Shown piece after piece: positions 34,047 to 42,356 of a DNA stretch of 64,000 nt. The first letter of the stretch is position 1. Every line of letters starts with the position of its first letter. The stretch comes from Bacillota bacterium (GTDB lineage: Bacteria > Bacillota > Clostridia > Christensenellales > Aristaeellaceae): contig JAFADG010000020.1 in the NCBI GenBank assembly GCA_023425025.1, positions 62,001 through 126,000 on the forward strand, given 5' to 3'. The notes under the pieces are model-generated. The model did no database searches. It was not told the origin of the DNA and saw only the letters and a program-made list of their open reading frames with translations. Both the position numbers and the translations under genes were made by a program.

Positions 34047-34853
34047 TCAGCCATCCTTCCTTTCGGGCCAGTATTCCGCGCCCTTTTCCTGCACCCACAG
34101 GTGCTCGGGAACAAAGGTGGGGGTAATGTAGGGCGCGCCGTCCAGGTGGCGGATCACCCACAGGTACCACAGAGCATAGCCTGGTGGCGTGCAGTGGGGA
34201 TGGGTGAGGCCGGGACGGATGAACACCGTGTCATTGGTGTGCACCTTGACAACGTCCTGGCCTAATTCAGCATAACCAAAGCCATTCTCGGGATTGGACT
34301 TGTAGTAGTAGATTTCCGGCTGGGGATGATGGTGCGGCGGATAGCTGGACCATTTGCCGGGAAAGCCGATGACTTCGCCCAGCACCAGGTTCGAAAGCGG
34401 CGCGTTGCGCTTGTCAAACACGGTGCGCACGATGCGGGTGGAAGTATCCTTCATCAGCCCGGCGCCCCGGTATTCATCCGCCGTGTCGGCAGGGAAATAC
34501 CATTCTGCCGGAAAGGCGGTTTCGTTTTCCGTGCGTATCACGCAGACTTCGCTGTCCTCGCCCAAGGCACGGATGGCGACGGGAGTGTTTTTGTCAACGT
34601 GCAAAACATAGGGGCCAACATCGAAGCAATTGTCGCGGAAGAAAACCTTCTCCTCCGCACCTGCCCTGATGCTGATCTCGCCATAGGTCAGCAGATAGGC
34701 CTTTTCCAGGGGCTTTGCATCCTCAAAGGTTTCGCCCTTTTTCAGCCGCAGCACGCCAAAATCCATGCCCATATCCCCATGAAGGCCATCAAGGGCGCTG
34801 ATCTCGGTATAGCCCAAAACGTGGGGGCCATTCGCCCGGCGAATGTCAGACAT
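34047..34853 (-). CDS. iolB: 5-deoxy-glucuronate isomerase
   Basis: A 268-residue cupin enzyme that isomerises 5-deoxy-glucuronate to 5-dehydro-2-deoxygluconate. The metal-binding cupin motif is SSYPPHHHPQPEIYYYK, with a further FIRPGLTHPHCTPPGYALWY. The N-terminus includes FGVLRLKKGETF. Its start overlaps the iolG stop by 8 bases, continuing the coupled chain iolG-iolB-iolD. Confidence 0.95.
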   Translation of the reverse strand: MSDIRRANGPHVLGYTEISALDGLHGDMGMDFGVLRLKKGETFEDAKPLEKAYLLTYGEISIRAGAEEKVFFRDNCFDVGPYVLHVDKNTPVAIRALGEDSEVCVIRTENETAFPAEWYFPADTADEYRGAGLMKDTSTRIVRTVFDKRNAPLSNLVLGEVIGFPGKWSSYPPHHHPQPEIYYYKSNPENGFGYAELGQDVVKVHTNDTVFIRPGLTHPHCTPPGYALWYLWVIRHLDGAPYITPTFVPEHLWVQEKGAEYWPERKDG

Positions 34854-35874
34854 GGGCGGCCTCCAGGATTTCCTTCACGGTCACGGGGCGGTGCTCCAGC
34901 CAGGATTTTTTGGCGGCCATGGCCAGAACCACCGGGGACAGAGCGTCATCCACGTTCACGGGCACGGGGGTATCGTTCACGATGGCGGCGATGAAGGCCT
35001 TCATTTCCTTGATAAAGGAAGCCATGTACCGCTCCAGGAAGAAATATTGGGGTTTGTCGGAAACAACGCCATGGGCGGTGCTTACGCGCACGGTAGTATC
35101 GCCGTCGTTTTCGCCGGCGGCCATGCCCAGCGCGCCAAAGACCTCCACCCGCTGGTCGTACCCGTAGGCGGCCCGGCGGCTGTTGTCGATCACGCCCAGC
35201 GCGCCGTTTTCAAACTTCAACAGCACGATGGCGGTATCCACATCGCCGGCCTTCCCAATGGCGGGGTCCACCAGCACGGCGCCCTGGGCGTACACCTCGG
35301 TGACGGGGCTGCCGGCCTGGAACTGGGCCATGTCAAAGTCGTGGATCATCATATCGATAAACAGGCCGCCGCTGGAGGCCGCATATTCGGCGGAGGGGGG
35401 CTCGGGGTCCCGGGAGGTGATTTTCACCACTTCCACTTTGCCCAGTTTGCCGCTGGCGGCTGTTTCCTGTACCCGGCCATGGTTGTGGTCAAAGCGGCGG
35501 TTGAAGCCGATTTGCATTTTGACATTGTTGTCTTCGGCAGCCTTTTTAGCGGCCAGTATTTTTTCGATGGTCAGGTCCACTGGCTTTTCGCAAAAGATGT
35601 GCTTTTTCGCCTTGGCGGCGGCGATGGAGATGTCGGCGTGGGTGGTCGTGGGGGAGCAGACCAGCACCGCGTCGATGGCGGGGTCGCCCAATATGTCTTC
35701 ATAGTTGGCGGTGAAGGCGGGAATGCCCAGGCGCTCGGCCAGGGCTTTGGCCTTGCTTACGTCCACGTCGCTGACCATGGCGACTTCCGCTTCCGGGATG
35801 TGGTAGGTGATGGATTCGCCGTGAACGTTGCCGATGCGCCCCGCGCCGATGATGCCGATTTGCAGCTTTTTCAT
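34846..35874 (-). CDS. iolG: Inositol 2-dehydrogenase
   Basis: A 342-residue NAD-dependent GFO/IDH/MocA-family enzyme that oxidises myo-inositol to scyllo-inosose. The Rossmann motif is GIIGAGRIGNVH, followed by EKPVDL (catalytic Lys) and GFNRRFDHNH. The substrate site has FIDMMIHDFDMAQF, where Asp and His match the IolG active site. It is separated from iolA by a 182-base gap that contains a structured repeat. Confidence 0.93.
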   Translation of the reverse strand: MKKLQIGIIGAGRIGNVHGESITYHIPEAEVAMVSDVDVSKAKALAERLGIPAFTANYEDILGDPAIDAVLVCSPTTTHADISIAAAKAKKHIFCEKPVDLTIEKILAAKKAAEDNNVKMQIGFNRRFDHNHGRVQETAASGKLGKVEVVKITSRDPEPPSAEYAASSGGLFIDMMIHDFDMAQFQAGSPVTEVYAQGAVLVDPAIGKAGDVDTAIVLLKFENGALGVIDNSRRAAYGYDQRVEVFGALGMAAGENDGDTTVRVSTAHGVVSDKPQYFFLERYMASFIKEMKAFIAAIVNDTPVPVNVDDALSPVVLAMAAKKSWLEHRPVTVKEILEAAHV

Positions 35875-35962
35875 GGGGAAAGACTCCCTTCAAGATAGAT
35901 ATTTGTGAGCTGGAAATCTAGTACAAACACAATTGAATGGGGTACTAGCTAATAGCAAGGAT

Positions 35963-36023
35963 TTCGTGCCTGCGGGCACGACCAAAGGGCTTTCCGATCG
36001 CCCTTTGGAAACCTTCGGGCGCC
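35963..36023. repeat. 61-bp structured repeat, copy 2
   Basis: The same element as at 25139-25199: CGTGCC-TGCG-GGCACG, then CCAAAGGGC...GCCCTTTGG, then AAACCTTCGGGCGCC. It lies between iolA and iolG, in the opposite orientation to the transcript compared with copy 1. Confidence 0.85.
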
Positions 36024-36056
36024 ATGTATTATAGGGAAATCAATAAAACTCTGGGC

Positions 36057-37577
36057 TTATAAGGATCCGTCCCACGTGTTCACAGACGTCTTTTTCTTTT
36101 CTTCCTCATCGAACCAGCGGACGGTGACGCACTTGGTTTCGGTGAAGAAGCGGAAAGCGTCCTTGCCGTGGCAATGCAGATCGCCGAAGAAGGATTTCTT
36201 GTGGCCGCTGAAGGGGAACACCGCCATGGGGACGGGGATGCCCACATTCACGCCTACCATGCCGCCATCGCTGCGCTTGGCAAATTCCCTGGCGTAGTGG
36301 CCGTTCTGGGTGAAGATCACCGAGCCGTTGGCAAAGGGGTTCTCGTTGGTCAGGTTCAGGCCTTCCTCAAAGCTCTTGACGCGCTTGATGCAAAGGACGG
36401 GGCCAAAGACTTCCTTCTGGCCGATGCTCATTTCGGAGGTGACGTGATCAAAAATGGTATGGCCCACATAGAAGCCGTTTTCGAAGCCATCCACCTTCAC
36501 GTCCCGGCCGTCCAGCACCACCTTGGCGCCCTCGTCGATGCCCTTTTGAATCCAGTCGCACACAAACTGCTTGTGGGAGGCGTTGACCACGGGGCCCAAA
36601 TCGGTGGTCTTGTCATAGGCGGGGCCGATCTTTTGAAGCTTGCAAAGGCGGACCAATTCGGCAACCAGCGCATCGGCCACTTCCTCTTCCACGACGACCA
36701 CGGGCAGCGCCATGCAGCGCTCGCCGGCGCAGCCAAAGCTGGAATTCATGATGCCGGCGGCGGTGCGGGTGATGGGGGCATCGCGGAGTACCAGGGCGTG
36801 GTTCTTGGCTTCGCACAGCGCCTGCACGCGCTTGCCGTGGGCGGCGGCGGTGGAGTACACATGCAGGCCCACGTTGGTGGAGCCCACGAAGGTGATGCCC
36901 TGGATATCGGGGTGGGTGAGCAGGATTTCCGCCTCGCTGCGGGAGCAGGGCACGATATTCAGCACGCCGTCTGGGAAGCCGGCTTCCCTGTACAATTCCG
37001 CCATGCGCAGGCTGGTCATGGGGGTTCCGCTGGCGGGCTTCAATACATAGGTGTTGCCGCAGACGATGGCCAAAGGCGCCATCCAGCCCATGGGGATCAT
37101 GGCCGGAAAGTTCCATGGGGCGATGCCGGCGAACACGCCCATGGGCTCGCGGTACAGGGTGGTGTCATAGCCCGCGGAGGTATCCATCAGGCTTTCGCCC
37201 ATGAGCAGGCTGGGGGCGGAGCAGGCCAGCTCTACCATTTCCTTGGCCTTGAGTACATCGCCTGCGGCCTCGGACCAGGTTTTGCCGTGCTCGGTGGCCA
37301 GCATCAGGGTCAATTCATCCAGGTTCTTTTCAATGAGCTCCCGGAGCTTGAACATCAGGTCCGCCCGCTTTTTCACGGGGGTATCCCGCCAGGCGGGATA
37401 GGAGGCCTTGGCGGCGGCGATGGCGGCTTCCACTTCTTCTTTCACACAGCAGGGGCTCTTGGCGATTACTTCACCGGTGGAGGGGTTGAATACGTCCACG
37501 AATTTTTCGGTCTTGGAGGGGATGTATTGGCCGCCGATGTAGGCTTTGAGGATTTGAGGTTGGGACAATCGGATCAT
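36057..37577 (-). CDS. iolA: CoA-acylating methylmalonate/malonate-semialdehyde dehydrogenase
   Basis: A 506-residue aldehyde dehydrogenase that turns malonate semialdehyde, the last product of the pathway, into acetyl-CoA. Visible are APWNFPAMIPMGWMAP, the NAD site GITFVGSTNVG, and the catalytic Cys in FGCAGERCMAL. The latter matches the MmsA/IolA type rather than non-CoA forms. Start 37577 has AGAAAGGATGATCC upstream. Gaps of 182-183 bases on either side hold repeats, so the operon may be split at RNA level. Confidence 0.93.
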   Translation of the reverse strand: MIRLSQPQILKAYIGGQYIPSKTEKFVDVFNPSTGEVIAKSPCCVKEEVEAAIAAAKASYPAWRDTPVKKRADLMFKLRELIEKNLDELTLMLATEHGKTWSEAAGDVLKAKEMVELACSAPSLLMGESLMDTSAGYDTTLYREPMGVFAGIAPWNFPAMIPMGWMAPLAIVCGNTYVLKPASGTPMTSLRMAELYREAGFPDGVLNIVPCSRSEAEILLTHPDIQGITFVGSTNVGLHVYSTAAAHGKRVQALCEAKNHALVLRDAPITRTAAGIMNSSFGCAGERCMALPVVVVEEEVADALVAELVRLCKLQKIGPAYDKTTDLGPVVNASHKQFVCDWIQKGIDEGAKVVLDGRDVKVDGFENGFYVGHTIFDHVTSEMSIGQKEVFGPVLCIKRVKSFEEGLNLTNENPFANGSVIFTQNGHYAREFAKRSDGGMVGVNVGIPVPMAVFPFSGHKKSFFGDLHCHGKDAFRFFTETKCVTVRWFDEEEKKKTSVNTWDGSL

Positions 37578-37689
37578 CCTTTCTGGTAGTCATTTATATA
37601 AAGAGCAGAGAGAGGGATGTATAAAAAAACAGATTTGTGGTTTACAAAGGGTCGCGTTCCATCTGGCTCAATCGGTCTGCCCACTGGCC

Positions 37690-37735
37690 AATCCTCAGTC
37701 AGCTTCGCTGACAGCTCCTTTCAAAAGGAGCCTTG
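37690..37735. repeat. Twin-hairpin dispersed repeat in the iol operon
   Basis: GTCAGC-TTC-GCTGAC (37698-37712) is followed directly by AGCTCCTTT-CA-AAAGGAGCC (37713-37732). This CTCAGTCAGC...GACAGCTCC...GGAGCC pattern is a familiar short dispersed repeat in intergenic regions of Clostridia. It lies between iolC and iolA. The flanking 37578-37760 stretch has no gene. Confidence 0.7.
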
Positions 37736-37760
37736 TTTTGCTAACCTCTTTCGCCTTGCT

Positions 37761-38774
37761 TTATCCCCTGGCCACCAGTTCCCCGTACTTCTTTTTCTTT
37801 TCGGCGATAAAGGCGCGGATGGCCTCCACCGTCGGCATATCCTGGGAGCAGGCGTGGCTGGCCACCAGCATGGCGGCGGAAGCGCTGCCAAACTCCAGGG
37901 CATCGATTAAGTCCCAGCCGGACAAAAGGCCGTGGAGGAAAGCGGAGCCGTAGCCGTCGCCGCCGCCGAACCCCTTCAAAGCCTCCACCGGGAAGGGCTT
38001 GATAGAGAACGCGCCGTCCTTGGTATAGGCGGTGGAACCCTTTTTGCCATGCTTGATGATGGCGATCTTGACGCCCTTGTTCAGCCAGTAGCTGGCCGAA
38101 GTCTTGTCGGTGCCATCAAGGCCCAGCAGGCGCTCCATGCGGTCGTATTCCTCCCGGGAGCCCATGAGGATATCGGCCTTTTCCGCCACCCAGGAGGTGT
38201 ACACGGCGATTTCATCGTCGTTTTTCCAGGTGTAGGCGCGGTAGTCAGCATCGAACACCACCGGGGTGTTCGTTTTCTTTGCCATCTGCAGGGCTTTCAG
38301 GGCAGCCTCCCGGGATGGGCTTTGGGAAAGGGCCGTGCCGGAAATGAGCACCAGCCTCGCGCTTTTTATGTATGCCTCATCCACGTCGTCAGGATGCAGC
38401 TGCAAATCGGCGACGCCTTCCCGGTACATGAGAATGCTTGATTCATCCCGGGAGAGGATTTCGGTGAAGGTAAGACCTAACGACTCACCATTAACGCAGC
38501 GGGTGACATGGCTTACGTCAATGCCTTCCTTTTCAAAGAACTGCTGAACAAAATCCCCAAAGCGGTCGTTGGAGACTTTTCCCAGAAAACCTACCTTGCG
38601 GCCCAAGCGCGCCATGCCTACGGCAATGTTGGCGGGGGAGCCGCCCAGGTATTTTTTGAAGGTGGTGGATTCCACCAGGGTTTGAAAATAGTCTACCGGG
38701 TTAAAGTCGATGGCGATCCGGCCAAGGGGGATGATGTCCAGGGGCCGGTTCTGATCCCATTGAAAAAGGCTCAT
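37761..38774 (-). CDS. iolC: 5-dehydro-2-deoxygluconokinase
   Basis: A 337-residue PfkB-family sugar kinase. The N-terminus has the IolC pattern LDIIPLGRIAIDFNPVDY, followed by KYLGGSPANIAVGMARLG. The C-terminal ATP/anion-hole motif is FGGGDGYGSAFLHGLL, where Asp is the catalytic base; the usual GAGD is varied to GGGD. It phosphorylates 5-dehydro-2-deoxygluconate. AAAGGAG lies 5 bases before ATG and 11 bases after iolJ. Confidence 0.94.
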   Translation of the reverse strand: MSLFQWDQNRPLDIIPLGRIAIDFNPVDYFQTLVESTTFKKYLGGSPANIAVGMARLGRKVGFLGKVSNDRFGDFVQQFFEKEGIDVSHVTRCVNGESLGLTFTEILSRDESSILMYREGVADLQLHPDDVDEAYIKSARLVLISGTALSQSPSREAALKALQMAKKTNTPVVFDADYRAYTWKNDDEIAVYTSWVAEKADILMGSREEYDRMERLLGLDGTDKTSASYWLNKGVKIAIIKHGKKGSTAYTKDGAFSIKPFPVEALKGFGGGDGYGSAFLHGLLSGWDLIDALEFGSASAAMLVASHACSQDMPTVEAIRAFIAEKKKKYGELVARG

Positions 38775-38785
38775 GCTGTCTCCTT

Positions 38786-39607
38786 TCAGGCAAGGCCAAA
38801 GATCTGCAAATGCTCAAAGACGGCTTGGGCGGTAGCGGCGGCCATCCGCCGGCTGACGTCAAAAATGTTGGTTTCTTCCGCCCGGTGGGCGGCCATGGCT
38901 GAGGCCTGAAAGCAGGCGGTGGCAATGTTGATCTTGCGCACCCCAAAAGAGATTGCCTTTTGAAAATCCTCCTTTGTGATGCCAGTGCCGCCGTGCAGCA
39001 CCAGGGGGGTCGGGTCCTTTTGCGATATTTCCTGCAGGATGTCGAACCGAAGGTTCGGCGCGGCGGTATATACGCCGTGGGCGTTGCCGATGCCGACCGC
39101 CAGGGCATCCACCCGCGTTTGCTCCAAAAAATGCAGCGCGTCCTTGGGGTCGGCGTAAGCGATGGGGGCGTCCTCGCCGCTTTCCGTGCGGCCGACCCGG
39201 CCGATTTCCGCTTCCACATCCACGGCTTTTGCATGGGCATAAGCTGTGATTTCGTTGGTTTTTGCAATGTTCTCATCCAAGGAAAGGTGGGAGCCGTCAA
39301 ACATGACGGAGGTAAAGCCCAAGGCGATAGCCTCATGGATGCACGCCTCTGTGACGCCGTGGTCCAGGTGCACCGCCACATCCACTTTGGCTCCTTTGGC
39401 CGCGGCCAGCATGGCGGGCCCGATGATGGAAAGGGGCGAAGTCGCAAGACGGGCTTCGGCGATTTGCAGGATGGCAGGCGTGTTTGCTTTTTCTGCCGCC
39501 TGGATCACACCCAGGATCATTTCCAGGTTTGCGACGCTGAAAGCGCCGACAGTGCGGTTTGCCTTGGCTGCTTTTTGCAGCAGCGGGCGCATGTTTGTAA
39601 GCGGCAC
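38786..39607 (-). CDS. iolJ: Class II aldolase, 6-phospho-5-dehydro-2-deoxy-D-gluconate aldolase
   Basis: A 273-residue class II fructose-bisphosphate-aldolase-family enzyme that cleaves the IolC product to dihydroxyacetone phosphate and malonate semialdehyde. Zinc-site and catalytic motifs are VHLDHGV, MFDGSHLS, VEAEIG, GNAHGVY and LVLHGGTGI. Its place in the operon supports IolJ rather than a glycolytic aldolase. It is 16 bases after iolR. Confidence 0.92.
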   Translation of the reverse strand: MPLTNMRPLLQKAAKANRTVGAFSVANLEMILGVIQAAEKANTPAILQIAEARLATSPLSIIGPAMLAAAKGAKVDVAVHLDHGVTEACIHEAIALGFTSVMFDGSHLSLDENIAKTNEITAYAHAKAVDVEAEIGRVGRTESGEDAPIAYADPKDALHFLEQTRVDALAVGIGNAHGVYTAAPNLRFDILQEISQKDPTPLVLHGGTGITKEDFQKAISFGVRKINIATACFQASAMAAHRAEETNIFDVSRRMAAATAQAVFEHLQIFGLA

Positions 39608-39623
39608 GTAAAAACCTCCGTAT

Positions 39624-40379
39624 TCAGGCGAGAATTAACTTGGTTCCGGCGTTTGTGATGGCGCTCAAGCAGCTCTCCTCCGGCATGGCTTCGGTGATGA
39701 TGCCTTCAAACTGATGAAGTTGCGCGTAGGTAAGCATGGCCGTTTCACCGAATTTGTGGCTGTCCAGCAAAAGATAGGACTTTCCGCTCCGTTCCATGGC
39801 GGTGATTTTGAGTTCATACTCCAGGGGGGAGGAGTTGGTGACCCCGCCCGCGGGCGAAAGGCCGGTGGCGGCCATAAACGCGGTTTTGATGTTGTAGGCT
39901 TTCAAAAAGCGGGCCGTCTCCAGGCCGGTGAAGGAGTTGGTCTTGCGCGAAAGCTGCCCCGGCAGTATGATCACGGTCAGGTTGGGATAGGCTACCGCGG
40001 CCATGATCGCGTTCAAGCTGTGGGTGATGATGGTGAGATTCTGCTTTTCGCCAAGGTTTGGAATCATGTGCAGCGTGGTGGTGCCCGAGTCAATGAATAT
40101 GGTGTCGCCGTCCTCAATCAGCGCGGCAGCCTTGCGGCCGATGCGCATTTTGGCTTCGGGATGCTTGATGGTGCGCACGTCAAAGGGCGTCAGCTGCTCG
40201 CTTTTGCGGGCACAAACGCCGCCGTACACCTTTTCGATGGTCCCCTTTTTCATCAGCAGCGCCACATCCCGGCGGATGGTGTTCATGGAGGTGTCAAAAT
40301 GCTTTTGCAAATCCTCCATGCTGACGTTATCCTTTTGGATGATGTACTGCTCCATTAAATCAAGGCGGATATTTCTCAC
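39624..40379 (-). CDS. iolR: DeoR-family repressor of the iol operon
   Basis: A 251-residue DeoR-type regulator. The N-terminal winged helix-turn-helix is VSMEDLQKHFDTSMNTIRRDV. The C-terminal sugar-phosphate sensor includes IFIDSGTTTLHMIPNL and AATGLSPAGGVTNSS. It is the first gene of the minus-strand iol operon, so it likely represses its own operon until an inositol-derived phosphate (IolC product in Bacillus) binds. The ATG is weakly preceded by GAAGAAGGTGG. Confidence 0.85.
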   Translation of the reverse strand: MRNIRLDLMEQYIIQKDNVSMEDLQKHFDTSMNTIRRDVALLMKKGTIEKVYGGVCARKSEQLTPFDVRTIKHPEAKMRIGRKAAALIEDGDTIFIDSGTTTLHMIPNLGEKQNLTIITHSLNAIMAAVAYPNLTVIILPGQLSRKTNSFTGLETARFLKAYNIKTAFMAATGLSPAGGVTNSSPLEYELKITAMERSGKSYLLLDSHKFGETAMLTYAQLHQFEGIITEAMPEESCLSAITNAGTKLILA

Positions 40380-40412
40380 CGGAACAAACCACCTTCTTCT
40401 TCATCTGTGCGT

Positions 40413-40441
40413 ATTATAGAACAAATGATGGCTGATGTAAA
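40413..40441 (-). promoter_or_regulatory. Sigma-A promoter of the iol operon
   Basis: TTTACA (40436-40441), 17 bases, TATAAT (40413-40418) on the minus strand, 34 bases before iolR. Confidence 0.8.
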
Positions 40442-40468
40442 TATATAATTGGGTAAATGGTGAGTAAC

Positions 40469-40492
40469 TTTTGGTGATGTTTATATTTTGGT
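40469..40492. promoter_or_regulatory. Candidate IolR operator (direct repeats)
   Basis: Two TTTTGGT direct repeats (40469-40475, 40486-40492; ACCAAAA on the other strand) spaced 17 bases start to start, between the divergent iol and GH105 promoters. The ACCAAAA core resembles the Bacillus IolR recognition core (AYCAADA). Inferred from pattern and place. Confidence 0.5.
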
Positions 40493-40514
40493 AACGGATG
40501 CGGAAAATTATATC

Positions 40515-40544
40515 TTGTAAAGCTAGGCGGGCTGCTGGTACACT
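40515..40544 (+). promoter_or_regulatory. Probable promoter of the GH105 gene
   Basis: TTGTAA (40515-40520), 18 bases, TACACT (40539-40544), 20 bases before the start codon. Confidence 0.55.
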
Positions 40545-40563
40545 GGCACAAAGGAGGATGACC

Positions 40564-41673
40564 ATGCAGGAAAAACAGACCTTCGGCAACTGGCATGTAC
40601 GCGTGGCGGACAGCTTGCTTTTTCGCGAACCGGTACTTTCCAAACACTGGTCCTACGACTACGGCGTGGTGTGGAACGGCATGGCGGCGCTGTACGAGCT
40701 TACCGGCAATGAAAAGTACGATCAGTATATAAAGACCGGCGTGGATTCCTTTCTGTCATCGGACGGTCGGGAAATTCGCGGGCACATATTGGAAGAGTAC
40801 AATCTTGACCACCTGAACAACGGCAAGCAATTGCTATATCTGTTTGAAAAGACAGGCGAAGAAAAATATGAAAACGCCATCCAGCGGCTGCTCCACCAAA
40901 TCGCGCATCAGCCCAGGACAAAGGAAGGCGGGTTCTGGCACAAGCAGATCTATCCCCGGCAGATGTGGCTGGACGGGCTGTACATGTGCGCGCCTTTTTA
41001 TGCCGGGGCCGCGCGGCTGTATAGCCGGGACGACTGGTTTGATGATGTCGCAAAACAGTTTTTATTGATCCGCGAAAAGACGCGGGATGAAAAGACAAAC
41101 CTGTGCCGCCATGCCTGGGATTCCGGGTGTGTGCAGCCCTGGGCCGACCCCGCGACCGGCAGGTCAAAGCACGTTTGGGGCCGGGCGGTGGGCTGGTACA
41201 TGTGCGCGCTTGTCGACGCGCTGGACTTTTTCCCGCAGGAGCATCCCGGCCGGCCAAAGCTTACGGCGCTGCTTGCGGAAATGGCGAACGCGGTATGGAA
41301 AGCACGCGATCCCCGCACGAAGGTTTGGTTCCAGGTGCTGGATGCGCCGGACAGGCCGGGCAACTATCCCGAATCCTCCTGTTCCAGCCAGTGTATCTAT
41401 GCGCTGGCCAAAGCGTCCCGTTTGGGGCTGCTGCCGGGGTTCAATAGAGCGGAACTGTCCGATGCGTATCAGGGGGCTGTCGAGCAGTTCATCCAAGTGC
41501 TGAACGGACAGGCCATCGTGACCAAGTGCTGCCAGGTGGCCGGGCTGGGCGGAGCGCAAAAGCGGGATGGTTCGTTTGCCTATTACATGAGCGAGCCCAT
41601 CATCGCGGGCGACCTGAAAGGAACGGGGGCGTTCATTCAAGCCGCGGCGGAGGTGGAGGGGTATGGCCTGTAA
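40564..41673 (+). CDS. GH105 unsaturated glycuronyl hydrolase (YteR/YesR-like)
   Basis: A 369-residue (alpha/alpha)6-barrel enzyme. ATG 40564 has AAGGAGG 7 bases upstream. Family motifs are WSYDYGVVWNGMAALYELTG, GFWHKQIYPRQMWLDGLYM (catalytic Asp) and HVWGRAVGWYMCALVDAL. It removes the unsaturated uronic acid left at oligosaccharide ends by polysaccharide lyases (rhamnogalacturonan or similar). No signal peptide, so it acts in the cytoplasm. It may be coregulated with the divergent iol operon. Confidence 0.9.
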   Translation: MQEKQTFGNWHVRVADSLLFREPVLSKHWSYDYGVVWNGMAALYELTGNEKYDQYIKTGVDSFLSSDGREIRGHILEEYNLDHLNNGKQLLYLFEKTGEEKYENAIQRLLHQIAHQPRTKEGGFWHKQIYPRQMWLDGLYMCAPFYAGAARLYSRDDWFDDVAKQFLLIREKTRDEKTNLCRHAWDSGCVQPWADPATGRSKHVWGRAVGWYMCALVDALDFFPQEHPGRPKLTALLAEMANAVWKARDPRTKVWFQVLDAPDRPGNYPESSCSSQCIYALAKASRLGLLPGFNRAELSDAYQGAVEQFIQVLNGQAIVTKCCQVAGLGGAQKRDGSFAYYMSEPIIAGDLKGTGAFIQAAAEVEGYGL

Positions 41674-41727
41674 GACAGGTATACCGGCCTTGGCAGGCGG
41701 CATCGGCGCAATATTTTCAGGCCTGTC

Positions 41728-41755
41728 TTGCAGGACGGAGGAAAGATGGTATACT
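41728..41755 (+). promoter_or_regulatory. Probable promoter of the gene at 41797
   Basis: TTGCAG (41728-41733), 16 bases, TATACT (41750-41755), 41 bases before ATG. Confidence 0.5.
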
Positions 41756-41796
41756 CATGCCAAATGAATCTGCGCGATGTATAGGGGGATCCGCCT

Positions 41797-42324
41797 ATGG
41801 GCAGCAGGGCCGGGCAGTTGTCGGATGATTTTCTTGGCATGCTCAGCGGGGAAGAAGCACCGGTCTACAAGGAAATCATTGATTTTCTTGCGGGCCTTGG
41901 GTACTTTGCGCAAAAGCAAAAGGTGCAGGGATATGTACTATCCTTTAAGCATCACCGCACAAAGCATGTGATTGCCAAAATGGGCATCCCCGGCGGGAAG
42001 AACCAACGGGCTTTTATCAGGGTGAAATTCTTTGCCGTGAAAAATGCTCCCGAGAAGTTAAGCGACGCGCTCCGCAGGGAAATAGCGTCCCATAACGGCC
42101 AATATTGCAGGCCCCTGCGCGATGCCGTCCAAAAGAACAAATGCGGATTTTGCGGCGCATGTACCGGCGGCGGATTGGGCTATTATTACCAGTATCCCGA
42201 CGGCAGGGAAGTCGTCAGGTGCGGTGCGTATCCCATTGCGATCCCGGATATTGCGCCCGGCGATACGGAAGCATTGAAACGGGCTTTTCTTGAACAGCAT
42301 CAATATCATATGTCCATTGCGTGA
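41797..42324 (+). CDS. Hypothetical Cys-rich protein
   Basis: A 175-residue soluble protein that I do not recognise. The N-terminal 60 residues are helical and basic (EIIDFLAGLGYFAQKQKVQG). The middle is sheet-like (RAFIRVKFFAVKN). The C-terminal part has CGFCGACTGGGLGYYY followed by VVRCGAYP, so four cysteines (CxxCxxC plus one) could bind zinc or an Fe-S cluster. AGGGGG lies 9 bases before ATG. It sits between a uronate hydrolase and a heparinase-like gene, but nothing ties it to them functionally. Confidence 0.7.
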   Translation: MGSRAGQLSDDFLGMLSGEEAPVYKEIIDFLAGLGYFAQKQKVQGYVLSFKHHRTKHVIAKMGIPGGKNQRAFIRVKFFAVKNAPEKLSDALRREIASHNGQYCRPLRDAVQKNKCGFCGACTGGGLGYYYQYPDGREVVRCGAYPIAIPDIAPGDTEALKRAFLEQHQYHMSIA

Positions 42325-42356
42325 TACAGGCTGCCTGGACAGCGGAAAGGATCATT

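Noticed and set aside
25139..36023. The two 61-bp elements as CRISPR-like or integrase attachment repeats
   Set aside because: Only two copies 10.8 kb apart, no spacer array, and no integrase or mobile genes; structured intergenic repeat explains them better.
36168..37589. A 473-codon open frame on the plus strand opposite iolA
   Set aside because: It is Gly/His/Ala-rich with no motif, and fully overlaps a clear aldehyde dehydrogenase.
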